This document shows, piece after piece, positions 1 through 6,750 of a DNA stretch of 8,567 bases. Positions within the stretch are counted from its first letter, which is position 1, and every line of letters starts with the position of its first letter. The stretch covers positions 1 to 8,567 of the forward strand of contig JABSPG010000152.1 in the NCBI GenBank assembly GCA_013214445.1, in the 5' to 3' direction. The position numbers were made by a program, and so were the translations under genes. This stretch comes from Ekhidna sp. Its GTDB lineage: Bacteria; Bacteroidota; Bacteroidia; Cytophagales; Cyclobacteriaceae. The notes under the pieces were generated by a model. That model saw only the letters and a list, made by a program, of their open reading frames with translations, was not told the DNA's origin and did not search any database.

Positions 1-406
1 CGTATACTTCCATGAATCCACTGGTAGCTGTAATGCTTTGACCAGGAGCAAACTCAAAGACCACTTTCACTTGATTGTTGTCAATGGCCTCTGGAGCCAC
101 AAAAAAACTTCCCATTGCAGGGCGGAAAATCGCACTTACATGAGTGATGGTTGGAGAGGGCTGTGTACACGGGTCACTGACAGACTCTTCTGAAGACAAG
201 AATCGAATGCCGTACTGAAAATTAGAGCTGATCAAATAGCCATTTGCTGATTTGTAAGACCAAGGCTCTCCGTTAATGGTGCCCTCCAGTTCATTCTGCG
301 GCAACTGAATTTCGTCATTTCCACAGCCACTTAAGAACGTAGCTATTGCGAGTAATAGTAAAGGAAAACATTCTTTAGCTTTAAAGAGCAATGTCTCCCT
401 TAGCAT
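1..406 (-). CDS. Putative lipoprotein, N-terminal part (truncated by window edge)
   Basis: Reading the minus strand from the ATG at 406-404 gives an open frame of 135 codons that runs off the left edge, so the C-terminus is missing. The first 27 residues form a lipoprotein signal peptide: basic residues near the start (R3, K9, K11), a hydrophobic core, then a lipobox ending LSGC with the lipidated Cys at residue 28. The mature part begins GNDEIQLPQNELEGTINGEPW, which resembles small Bacteroidota lipoproteins with an 'xGTINGxxW' opening strand, but I cannot name a family. It is probably anchored in the outer or inner membrane facing the periplasm. The start is uncertain. A TTG at 391-389 (residue 6) follows AAGGGAGA by only 2 nt, which is too close for an ideal ribosome binding site, and it would leave a shorter but adequate signal peptide. 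The gene is divergent from the esterase-like gene at 405. Confidence 0.8.
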   Translation of the reverse strand, partial: MLRETLLFKAKECFPLLLLAIATFLSGCGNDEIQLPQNELEGTINGEPWSYKSANGYLISSNFQYGIRFLSSEESVSDPCTQPSPTITHVSAIFRPAMGSFFVAPEAIDNNQVKVVFEFAPGQSITATSGFMEVY

Positions 407-1430
407 GAAAAAACTTGGTCGCATATTTTTAATTGTCATTCTACTTCTGGTTGCGTTTGTTCTATATACGCTTTCTTCGACAGGGTACTTCCGAGAAATA
501 ACTAACACCGAACAGTACAAAGTTATTGCAGAGGTTCCTTTATTCGGTGCGGAAGATTTTACGATCAGTTATGAAGATGCGTTTATGATCATCTCCTCGG
601 ATGACAGAGGTGCGAAATATCATGAAAGAAAAAGAGAAGGAGGTCTATATCTATTACCATTAGATAGTCCCTCTTTTGAGCTGATTGAACTTGAATCTCC
701 GATTCCTATGCTACCTCATGGCATTAGTTTACTGAAATTGGACTCCACCAAGTATCAACTACTGGTGGTCAGCCATTATGAAAGTCACACCATTAAAAAG
801 TTTGAGCTTTATGGGGATAGCTTAGTACATATAGAAACTTTCCAAGATGATGCCATCGTCAGCCCAAACGATGTAGTCGCACTCGACGAGAGCTGCTTTT
901 ACTTCACCAACGATCATGGATACACATCGAAGGTAGGTCTGCTGGCAGAGAATTACCTCGGTCTCGCCGTATCTGATGTCACGTTTTATGATGGGCAAAA
1001 CTATGTGAGAGTGGCAAGTGGAATTGCCTATGCAAACGGTATCAATATTTCCAAAGACCAAAGTCAACTATTGGTTGCCTCGCCGCGAAGCTTTTCTCTT
1101 CGCTTCTATAACATAGAAAAAGATGGAACATTGATTTTTGATCGGTCATTGGATGTAGGATCGGGTATTGATAACATCGAATTGGATCAAAAGGGGAATC
1201 TTTGGATGGGATCGCACCCTAGTCTGCTTGCCTTTACTGCTTATTCTGGTGGAAAGAAGGAATTTGCCCCGTCAGAAGTAATCGTAGTTGAGAATGGGAA
1301 CAAAGTATCCTCAGTATACGAAAATGATGGGAGTTTCATTGCTGGTAGCAGTGTAGCTGCCCCATATAAGGACCTTATATTTATTGGTACCGTAATGGAT
1401 GACCGGATGGTTGTGCTAAAAAAGAAGTGA
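405..1430 (+). CDS. Paraoxonase/arylesterase-family protein, membrane-anchored
   Basis: This 341-residue protein belongs to the serum paraoxonase (PON) arylesterase/lactonase family, six-bladed beta-propellers that hydrolyse lactones and aryl esters with Ca2+. Conserved elements are visible in order: GAED (E50, D51), PHGI (H105, I107), VVSHYESH (H124), SPNDVV (N155, D156), FTNDH (168-171), ANGINIS (N211), IDNI (D256, N257), LWMGSHP (266-272), then SEV and a C-terminal GSSVA...IGTV block. By alignment from memory to human PON1, these match its calcium ligands (E53, D54, N168, D169, N224, D269, N270) and its H115/H134 dyad, so the active site looks intact. Length is close to the family norm of about 355. 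Residues 5-24 form a hydrophobic segment after MKK with no clear cleavage site, so it is probably an uncleaved N-terminal anchor with the propeller in the periplasm. A broken membrane-protein gene follows after 3 nt. The physiological substrate is unknown. Confidence 0.88.
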   Translation: MKKLGRIFLIVILLLVAFVLYTLSSTGYFREITNTEQYKVIAEVPLFGAEDFTISYEDAFMIISSDDRGAKYHERKREGGLYLLPLDSPSFELIELESPIPMLPHGISLLKLDSTKYQLLVVSHYESHTIKKFELYGDSLVHIETFQDDAIVSPNDVVALDESCFYFTNDHGYTSKVGLLAENYLGLAVSDVTFYDGQNYVRVASGIAYANGINISKDQSQLLVASPRSFSLRFYNIEKDGTLIFDRSLDVGSGIDNIELDQKGNLWMGSHPSLLAFTAYSGGKKEFAPSEVIVVENGNKVSSVYENDGSFIAGSSVAAPYKDLIFIGTVMDDRMVVLKKK

Positions 1431-1433
1431 CGT

Positions 1434-2216
1434 ATGAAAAACTGGAAGCACTATTTTTCTGAACTGATCATGTTATTTACGGCAGTGACTGCCGGTTTTT
1501 GGGTAGAGAACTTCCGGGACGAGCAGAGTGAGCGAGAAGTTCTTAAGAGATAATTAGAGGCTTTCGTTTATGAGTATGATGTGGTAATGCAATCACTGGA
1601 CAGCTTAGACCTTTACGCAGAATACCTGCTGCCAGGTGAGTTCGGTGCATATGAACTATTATTGAAAGAACAAGGCAATGGGGAGGAGAAAATACGCGCC
1701 CTAATTCAGCTGTACAATGTCATATACCTACCTACAGAATCCTTTGATGATCTCATTCGTTTTTCCACAATCATGGATCGTGACGAGTCCAGATTCATCA
1801 CTACTAAAATGGTAATCCATGGGTTGTTGAGGTTGAACGATGAACTAATTAACCTCCAAAGCAAAGAGCTTCGAAAAGCAGACCTTGATATCCGGATCGT
1901 GCAGTTTTTTTCTCAACACAATATGGTTGCCGATATGAGTTTCTATAACGACGTATATCAGCAATACCCGGCCGACTTCTTCCTAGAGCGGGATACGACT
2001 AAGTTTATGCCAAAAGAAATCTACGCCTTTGGGTCGAAAAACGAGAATTATGAGCCATTTGGAAATATTGAGGAACTACTTAGCGATAAGCAGTTGAAGA
2101 CATTGATTCAGGAAAAATACGTGTTATACATTGACGATCAGAGGGATAGGAATCGAATCATTCAAATTTTGCACCAAATAGTCCCTTCCATTAAAGAAGA
2201 GATTGCGCTACTATAG
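1434..2216 (+). pseudogene. Membrane-anchored hypothetical protein, split by in-frame TAA
   Basis: An ATG at 1434, 3 nt after the esterase-like gene, opens a frame that meets TAA at 1551-1553 (codon 40) and then stays open in the same frame to the TAG at 2214-2216, so the full frame spans 260 sense or stop positions. The first 39 residues read MKNWKHYFSELIMLFTAVTAG followed by FWVENFRDEQSEREVLKR. This is the familiar N-terminus of a Bacteroidota family: an amphipathic start, one membrane helix at about 11-24, an aromatic-E-N-x-R-x-E boundary, then a charged helix. Sequence just past the stop (LEAFVYEYDVVMQSLDSL) continues that helix in register. The remainder is a soluble, mostly helical domain with no motif I recognise. 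The simplest reading is one nonsense substitution, for example CAA to TAA. A sequencing error, or restart at GTG 1581 or ATG 1587 giving a separate soluble protein of about 210 residues, are alternatives. It probably shares a transcript with the esterase-like gene. Confidence 0.72.
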
Positions 2217-2258
2217 GGAGGTTTACAACAATCCTTTCCTTTGCAACTCCCTTGATAA

Positions 2259-2312
2259 AGAAAAATACCAAGTGAACCAGATTGTGACTGCCCACTTGGT
2301 ATTCATTTTTTT
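2259..2312. terminator. Bidirectional intrinsic terminator
   Basis: A perfect 11-bp inverted repeat, AATACCAAGTG at 2264-2274 and CACTTGGTATT at 2293-2303, encloses an 18-nt loop. On the plus strand the stem is followed by ATTTTTTT at 2305-2312. On the minus strand the A-run at 2259-2265 reads as a T-tract after the stem. It lies between convergent genes (stop at 2216 on plus, stop at 2325 on minus) and so can end both the esterase-like operon and the sigma-factor operon. Confidence 0.85.
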
Positions 2313-2324
2313 AGAAGCTGCTAA

Positions 2325-2978
2325 TTATCCCTTTCTCAAATAAATATTTCCACTGATGGTCTCGAAGGTAGATTCTGTGCCTCCTTCACCAATTCTGCCT
2401 CTTACATCTTGACCCACTATCTGTCTTAAGCCCTCCGTGCCGTAAGGGTACCTAATCCTAATATCCGAGTATACTTCCCCTGAAATCGTTTTTGCCTTAA
2501 AATCCATACTGCCTTTTGAAGGAATGGTAGCATCAATTTCACCGGAGATAGTATTTAATTTCATCTCCGTGCCGAAGTACTCGAAAGTGTAATTCCCAGA
2601 AATGGTATTTGCTCGAACAGCAAGTGATGATGGCAAAAAGACCTTGTAATTGATCGTCGACCGATGGTTACAATTATCCCATTTTCCATCCTTGCTAATC
2701 TTCTTCCACATATCATCGTCCATCTCAACATATATGGTGGTGCTTGATTTTTCTGCGCTTAGCGTGAAGATGTCGTTATCTTTCCCGTCGTTGATTTCCA
2801 CTTCAACTTCCACCAACACCTCTGATTTATCCCAGGTCTCAAATTCAATATCATCTGCAAAATCAAACTCTAGATCTAAGGTACTTTGGCCCGTCACAGC
2901 TATCGACTCGGTGACCTTTTTGGATTGTGCTGACACACTGATGGTTGCCATACACAATAGGATTGTAAAAAACTTCAT
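2325..2978 (-). CDS. Secreted DUF4097-like beta-repeat protein, second paralogue
   Basis: This 217-residue exported protein starts with a Sec signal peptide (MKFFTILLCMATISVSAQ, cleavage likely after residue 17 or 18). The mature part is beta-rich and carries the recurring signature TISG at residues 125-128, 143-146, 164-167 and 207-210, each followed by a short strand. This pattern is typical of DUF4097/head-GIN-type adhesin-like repeat proteins, the group that includes Bacillus LiaG-like proteins. No catalytic motif is visible. The C-terminus (VGQDVRGRIGEGG through TISGNIYLRKG) closely parallels that of the gene immediately upstream, so the two are tandem paralogues. The spacing to that gene is 2 nt, which implies co-transcription and probably translational coupling. 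It is the last gene before the shared terminator. Function is unknown; an envelope or surface role is inferred from export and from its place in a sigma-factor operon. Confidence 0.8.
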   Translation of the reverse strand: MKFFTILLCMATISVSAQSKKVTESIAVTGQSTLDLEFDFADDIEFETWDKSEVLVEVEVEINDGKDNDIFTLSAEKSSTTIYVEMDDDMWKKISKDGKWDNCNHRSTINYKVFLPSSLAVRANTISGNYTFEYFGTEMKLNTISGEIDATIPSKGSMDFKAKTISGEVYSDIRIRYPYGTEGLRQIVGQDVRGRIGEGGTESTFETISGNIYLRKG

Positions 2979-2980
2979 CG

Positions 2981-3760
2981 CTATTCGGCTTTTCTAATAT
3001 AAATGTCTCCGCTTACCGTCTTGAACGTCACTTCAACACCTCCTCCGTTTAGCTTACCAGTGGCGTTTTGGCCACCTACTCTTCGGACGTTTTCTTGCTC
3101 ACCAAAGTCAAAGTCTAACCCTGTGTAGACTCCACCAGAGATGGTAGCCATTCTAAAGGTGCCTTTCACAGATTCCGGCATGGTGACATCTATATCGCCG
3201 CTTGTAGAACTCAAAGAAGTAGGCGAGGTGCTAGCTAGGGATGTGAAGGTTACTTCCAAGTCTGAGCTTAAGGTATGAGCTACAATTGGTCCTGTAACAT
3301 CTACGAATTCTAAATCTCCCACCTGGCTTTTCGCCTCTACTTCTCCAGACATCCCCTTTATAAGCACGTCCCCTGCCTGCCAGCTGTTATAGTCGATCTT
3401 CAGCTTTAGGTCATTGGGCAAATACATTACATAGTCCGCATTATCTGCCTCTCGGTGAGCTCCGGAAAGAGAGATTTTATTTCCCTCTTGTGTGATACTG
3501 AGTCCAATTCCGGTGTTCTCAGGCCCGGTGGCCGACAGTGGCTTAAGCCCTTTCGCCTTTTCCGGCAGCCCTCTGTAGTTCTTCGCTTCAATTCGGATGT
3601 CTGAACTTGACGTACCCTCAATTCGAATGTCTGAGAAAAGGTTTTCTATCACGAGCCAGGTATCTGCGGCTTTCCCCTTTACATAGAACGTGAATTCACT
3701 TTGTTGTGCATATGCATTGACGCTTGTCAATAGTATTAGTCCTGCTATTATCGTTTTCAT
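2981..3760 (-). CDS. Secreted DUF4097-like beta-repeat protein, first paralogue
   Basis: This 259-residue protein has an N-terminal signal peptide (MKTIIAGLILLTSVNAYAQQ, AxA-type cleavage after residue 18). The mature chain is a run of short beta strands separated by Gly/Ser turns, with degenerate repeats: SGEVEAKS (138-145), LSSDLEVTF (164-172), STSGDIDVTM (185-194), TISGGVYTGL (206-215) and TVSGDIYIRK (248-257). Its last 35 residues match the end of the downstream gene (VGGQNATGKLNGGG against VGQDVRGRIGEGG, then T[VI]SG[DN]IY[IL]RK). Near the N-terminus SDIRIE occurs twice, ten residues apart, reflecting a near-identical 17-bp DNA repeat. The family is DUF4097/LiaG-like and no enzymatic residues are seen. 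It follows the anti-sigma-like gene by 44 nt and is probably a periplasmic or surface product of the same operon. Confidence 0.8.
   Translation of the reverse strand: MKTIIAGLILLTSVNAYAQQSEFTFYVKGKAADTWLVIENLFSDIRIEGTSSSDIRIEAKNYRGLPEKAKGLKPLSATGPENTGIGLSITQEGNKISLSGAHREADNADYVMYLPNDLKLKIDYNSWQAGDVLIKGMSGEVEAKSQVGDLEFVDVTGPIVAHTLSSDLEVTFTSLASTSPTSLSSTSGDIDVTMPESVKGTFRMATISGGVYTGLDFDFGEQENVRRVGGQNATGKLNGGGVEVTFKTVSGDIYIRKAE
3588..3634 (-). repeat. 17-bp intragenic direct repeat, 30-nt period
   Basis: On the plus strand TCAATTCGGATGTCTGA (3588-3604) recurs as TCAATTCGAATGTCTGA (3618-3634) with one mismatch. The 30-nt period equals ten codons and encodes the two SDIRIE strands of the first DUF4097-like protein. 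This fits growth of the beta-repeat protein by local duplication. Confidence 0.7.
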
Positions 3761-3804
3761 TTTATGTTTTTTCTGATTGATTAAAATTTAACTGTACCGG
3801 TATT

Positions 3805-4536
3805 TTATGTTAGAACCTCTATCGCTACTTCAGCTTGCTGTTTCACTTCGGGTGCTATTTCTGTGTTTTCTATGATATCCTTTAGTGGGGCAATGGCGCT
3901 TCGCTCTTCAGCTTCTACCAAAATGGTAATAAGCGATATCTGGATTAGTGGATCTGTTTGAGCTTCCAGAGACTTCACCAAAGCTGCACGTACCTCCTCC
4001 TCTGAAATAAATTTCTCCAATGCTTGAAGTGCAGCATACCTCACGTTGGGGCTTTCATCAGAATTGAGCGTGCTTACCAAAGTAGAAATCAACTCTTGAT
4101 TCACGCTGCTCTTTTGTTCGATTTGGTTGACAGCCATGATGCGCTCACTAGCAGAATGCCGCTGCAATGTGCTAGTCAATGTAACTTCCTTGAGTGACTG
4201 AATCTCATTTCTAAGTGCCACCAAATCATCATTAGATGCAGAGCCTCCAGATAACTTACCAAAGCCAAAGCCCACGACAAGCAATGCAACAGATGCTGCA
4301 ATCTGCATCCACGGCCACTGAGCATTTTTTTCCTTTTCTTGATGAAGAGCCATTTGAAAGTTTGCCTTCACTTGGAACGGCACCTCTACCTGTTCTGACG
4401 AATCAATGGCAACCATGACCTCCTCAAGCTCCTTATATCTTTCAAGCAAAGCTTGATCTGTAGCCAAGGCCTTTCTTATCTCAGGGTTTTCATTTCCCTC
4501 GATCAGTTCGATCAGTTGTTCATCTATGATGTTCAT
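3805..4536 (-). CDS. Anti-sigma-factor-like membrane protein with HEAT-repeat C-terminus
   Basis: This 243-residue protein has three parts. Residues 1-75 form a soluble helical region opening IIDEQLIELIEGNENPEIRK with LLERYKELEEVM at 30-41, resembling the sigma-binding domain of Bacteroidota anti-sigma factors; the zinc-binding HxxxCxxC of ZAS-type proteins is absent. Residues 77-95 form one membrane helix (MQIAASVALLVVGFGFGKL). After a short coiled stretch (103-117), residues 127-243 are helical-hairpin repeats of HEAT type, for example DESPNVRYAALQALEKF (160-176), TDPLIQISLITILVEA (194-209) and APEVKQQAEVAIEVL (228-242). The predicted topology puts the N-domain in the cytoplasm, holding the sigma factor, and the HEAT domain outside, where it may bind an envelope ligand. 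The sigma gene lies 19 nt upstream and two secreted proteins follow. The anti-sigma role is inferred from order and architecture. Confidence 0.78.
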   Translation of the reverse strand: MNIIDEQLIELIEGNENPEIRKALATDQALLERYKELEEVMVAIDSSEQVEVPFQVKANFQMALHQEKEKNAQWPWMQIAASVALLVVGFGFGKLSGGSASNDDLVALRNEIQSLKEVTLTSTLQRHSASERIMAVNQIEQKSSVNQELISTLVSTLNSDESPNVRYAALQALEKFISEEEVRAALVKSLEAQTDPLIQISLITILVEAEERSAIAPLKDIIENTEIAPEVKQQAEVAIEVLT

Positions 4537-4555
4537 AACCTTTCATTTTTTAGTC

Positions 4556-5104
4556 TCATTGCTCTTCTGGCAGCTCAAAAAAGACTTCCTTCAATTCCTT
4601 AATTGTGCGATGCACCTGCACTTTGATATTACTGACAGTCGTCCCTCTCATTTTGGCAATCTGCTCGTATTTCAATCCTTGAAATTTGCTCAGTACCAGC
4701 AGCTCTCGTCGATCATCTGATAGCTCCTTCATTGCCAGGTGCAATTTTTTCTCTCTTTCAACCAACCCTTCATCTCCTTCATCCACACTTTCAGGCATTA
4801 CTTCCACAGGATTGAATTGATCCTTGTGGGCTTTCATTTTTCTGAAATAATCCTTCAGCATGTTTCTTGCGATTTGAAAAATCCAGAATTGTACGGAGTT
4901 GCCATCTTTGTATGACTTTCGATACTTCATCACTCGAATGAATAACTCCTGAGTCAAGTCGTCGCTATCATCTCGCTCCAGTGTAGACTTAAGGAAGTAG
5001 TTGTAAATCCGCTTGCTATAGCGACTAAACACTTCATTCAAAAAGTCTAGTTGGCCGGACTTAACCAGCGACATCAACTGTTCATCTGTCATCTCCAAAT
5101 TCAA
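4556..5104 (-). CDS. ECF-type RNA polymerase sigma factor
   Basis: This 182-residue protein has the two-domain layout of extracytoplasmic-function sigma-70 factors. Region 2 covers about 22-90, with the core-binding stretch SDDLTQELFIRVMKYRKSY (47-65) and the promoter-melting/-10 recognition helix VQFWIFQIARNMLKDYFRK (71-89). A variable acidic linker follows at 96-118. Region 4 covers about 123-175, with the helix-turn-helix LKYEQIAKMRGTTVSNIKVQ (144-163) that reads the -35 element, ending VHRTIKELKE. Length is normal for the family and no C-terminal extension is present. It directs RNA polymerase to a specific regulon, probably including its own operon. The next gene, 19 nt downstream, is a membrane anti-sigma-like protein. 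The start ATG at 5104 is supported by the family N-terminus (TDEQLMSLVKSGQ); a second Met at residue 5 is also possible. Confidence 0.93.
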   Translation of the reverse strand: MNLEMTDEQLMSLVKSGQLDFLNEVFSRYSKRIYNYFLKSTLERDDSDDLTQELFIRVMKYRKSYKDGNSVQFWIFQIARNMLKDYFRKMKAHKDQFNPVEVMPESVDEGDEGLVEREKKLHLAMKELSDDRRELLVLSKFQGLKYEQIAKMRGTTVSNIKVQVHRTIKELKEVFFELPEEQ

Positions 5105-5138
5105 TCAGGTTGGTTTTCGTGATTGTTGATTCGGATAA

Positions 5139-5166
5139 GTTACAAGAGAAGGTGAAAAAGGTTACA
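5139..5166 (-). promoter_or_regulatory. Candidate autoregulated ECF promoter, TGTAAC direct repeat
   Basis: Reading the minus strand toward the sigma gene, TGTAAC (5166-5161) is followed by CTTTTTCACC and then a second TGTAAC (5144-5139), giving a 16-nt spacer and 22-nt period. The second copy ends 34 nt before the sigma ATG. ECF promoters commonly have an AAC-containing -35 element about 16-17 nt upstream of a GT-containing -10, so TGTAACCTTTTT and TTGTAAC could be -35 and -10. Two copies about two helical turns apart could instead be operator half-sites. No match to the housekeeping Bacteroidota TTTG / TAnnTTTG promoter is evident here. Confidence 0.4.
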
Positions 5167-5181
5167 GGCGTTGAGAAAAGA

Positions 5182-6732
5182 TTATTCTATAGCCTTCTTT
5201 CCCCGAACCATAAATACAGCTATGAGTGCTGAAATCCATGCCAAGATTGCACTCATTCTTGCCACCCATTGATAGGTTTGAATAAAACTAAGATCATAAA
5301 TCTCATTTACTGCTGGCCTCTTCGCATCCACTAAGGAGTGAGGAGCAGATGCTTCGCCGAGTCGATTTGCCTCTTCCATTACTAGGATAATTTCAGGGGG
5401 GGACAGGTCTTTCATTGAAGGGTGTTTGGCTATATATCCAGTAAATAGCACGAGCGCGAGCGCACCTAAAACCGCATTGATAAAAGTAGCTGCAATACGT
5501 GTGACACTATTATTTATCCCTGATGCTATCCCAGATTTGCTCTCTGAAGCGCTGGACATTACTGCAGTAGTAAGTGGGACCACCGTGATAGACATGCCTA
5601 ATGCAAACGTTAAGAAGGGAGCAAAGAATGTAAACCAATAGTCTTCGGGACCTTTAGTCATTCCAATGGTAGACAGCCACCACATTCCTACTCCAGTAAT
5701 CGATGGGCCCAGGATTAGAAAAACCCTCGCACCAAACCTATCTGCCAGCGAACCCATCTTTCTTGCAACCAAAATCATGATTGCCGAGAAAGGTAGAAAA
5801 GTAAGCCCGGCCTGCAATTGTGAATAGCCTTGGACCTGTATAATGTTTAGTGAGAGAAAGAGCATCGTGGCTCCCAGCGCTGCATATAGGAAAAAGCTCA
5901 GTAGGTTGACGCCTGAGAAAGTCCGATTTTGAAAAAGCTCCAGGGGCATCATTGGTTCGTCTACTTTTCTTTCCAGATAAATGAAAAAGAAGAGAAGTAG
6001 TAGACCACAGATAATACTTATGGATACCAAGGGATGATCGTAGGGCTTGTCCTCCATTTCCAAAAATCCGTAAGTCAATAGCGCTAGGCTGGCAGTCAGA
6101 ACTAGCGCACCCCACCAATCAACCGTGCTTGCTCCTGATTCCTTACTCTCTGGTACTTTGAAATACAACACGAACAGAGACAACAAACCTAGGGGTACAT
6201 TGATGAAAAAGATTAGACGCCATAAGCCTGCATCGGCTAATGCTCCTCCAAGTACGGGACCACATACCGTAACGATGGTAGTGGCAGCAGACCAGGTACC
6301 GATGGCTTTTCCTTTTTCCTGAGCACTAAAGACAGCCGAAATAATCGACAAACTACCGGGTATCATCAGTGCTCCTCCTATTCCCTGAATACCTCTAAAA
6401 ATGATAAGCAGAGTGATGTCCTGTGCAAACCCGCATGCTGCTGACCCAAGAATAAAGATGCAGATTCCTACCATAAAAACCCTAACTCTCCCAAGCTTGT
6501 CCCCCAAGCTACCCCCGACAATAATCAAAGATGCTAGCATAAGCAAGTAGCTATTCAGAACCCAAAACAAGTCAGAGCCACTGGCATCTAAATCTCTTTG
6601 AAGGGAAGGCAATATGACATTCAGCGCAGTGCTATCAATAAAAGCCATACTGGAGGCCAAAATGGTAGATAATAAAGTCCACTTGCCAGTAGGACAATTG
6701 AGGGGAAAAGCGTGCTGTGCCGTTGTAGACAT
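5182..6732 (-). CDS. DHA2-family (EmrB/QacA-type) MFS multidrug efflux transporter
   Basis: This 516-residue inner-membrane protein is a proton-coupled drug:H+ antiporter of the 14-TM DHA2 group. Diagnostic motifs are present in order: motif D1 DSTALNVILPSL (33-44) in TM1, motif A GGSLGDKLGRVRV (73-85) in the TM2-TM3 loop, motif B RGIQGIGGALMIPGS (113-127) in TM4 with its conserved Arg, and antiporter motif C centred on GPVLGGALAD (158-167) in TM5, followed by WRLIFFINVPLG (171-182). A second motif A-like loop, GSLADRFGARV, occurs in the C-terminal half. Length is typical for EmrB/QacA. No partner membrane-fusion (EmrA) or outer-membrane gene is present in the window, so it may act alone like QacA. 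It lies 18 nt downstream of the DUF3667 gene and probably shares its transcript. The substrate cannot be deduced. The sigma gene begins 77 nt further on without a visible terminator between them. Confidence 0.92.
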   Translation of the reverse strand: MSTTAQHAFPLNCPTGKWTLLSTILASSMAFIDSTALNVILPSLQRDLDASGSDLFWVLNSYLLMLASLIIVGGSLGDKLGRVRVFMVGICIFILGSAACGFAQDITLLIIFRGIQGIGGALMIPGSLSIISAVFSAQEKGKAIGTWSAATTIVTVCGPVLGGALADAGLWRLIFFINVPLGLLSLFVLYFKVPESKESGASTVDWWGALVLTASLALLTYGFLEMEDKPYDHPLVSISIICGLLLLFFFIYLERKVDEPMMPLELFQNRTFSGVNLLSFFLYAALGATMLFLSLNIIQVQGYSQLQAGLTFLPFSAIMILVARKMGSLADRFGARVFLILGPSITGVGMWWLSTIGMTKGPEDYWFTFFAPFLTFALGMSITVVPLTTAVMSSASESKSGIASGINNSVTRIAATFINAVLGALALVLFTGYIAKHPSMKDLSPPEIILVMEEANRLGEASAPHSLVDAKRPAVNEIYDLSFIQTYQWVARMSAILAWISALIAVFMVRGKKAIE

Positions 6733-6750
6733 GCACTCAAGATACCTAAA

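Noticed and set aside
376..383. TAGCTTTA, one base off the Bacteroidota -7 consensus TAnnTTTG, 21 bp before the esterase-like ATG
   Set aside because: No TTTG-type -33 element lies at the required spacing (the nearest TTG is at 346-348, too far), so one degenerate match is not enough to call a promoter.
2650..2997. 115-codon plus-strand open frame opposite the second DUF4097-like gene
   Set aside because: It is antisense to a well-supported secreted protein, and its Ser/Thr-rich composition reflects the complement of acidic/Val codons rather than a real product.
3783..3802. AT-rich palindrome TTAAAATTTAA and TACCGGTA between the HEAT gene and the first DUF4097-like gene
   Set aside because: Both are very short, with no U-tract or -33 partner; there is insufficient support for an internal terminator or promoter.
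5738..6118. 126-codon minus-strand open frame inside the efflux transporter
   Set aside because: It overlaps in another frame a transporter with all expected motifs, its own peptide has no family features, and it is best explained as a shadow.
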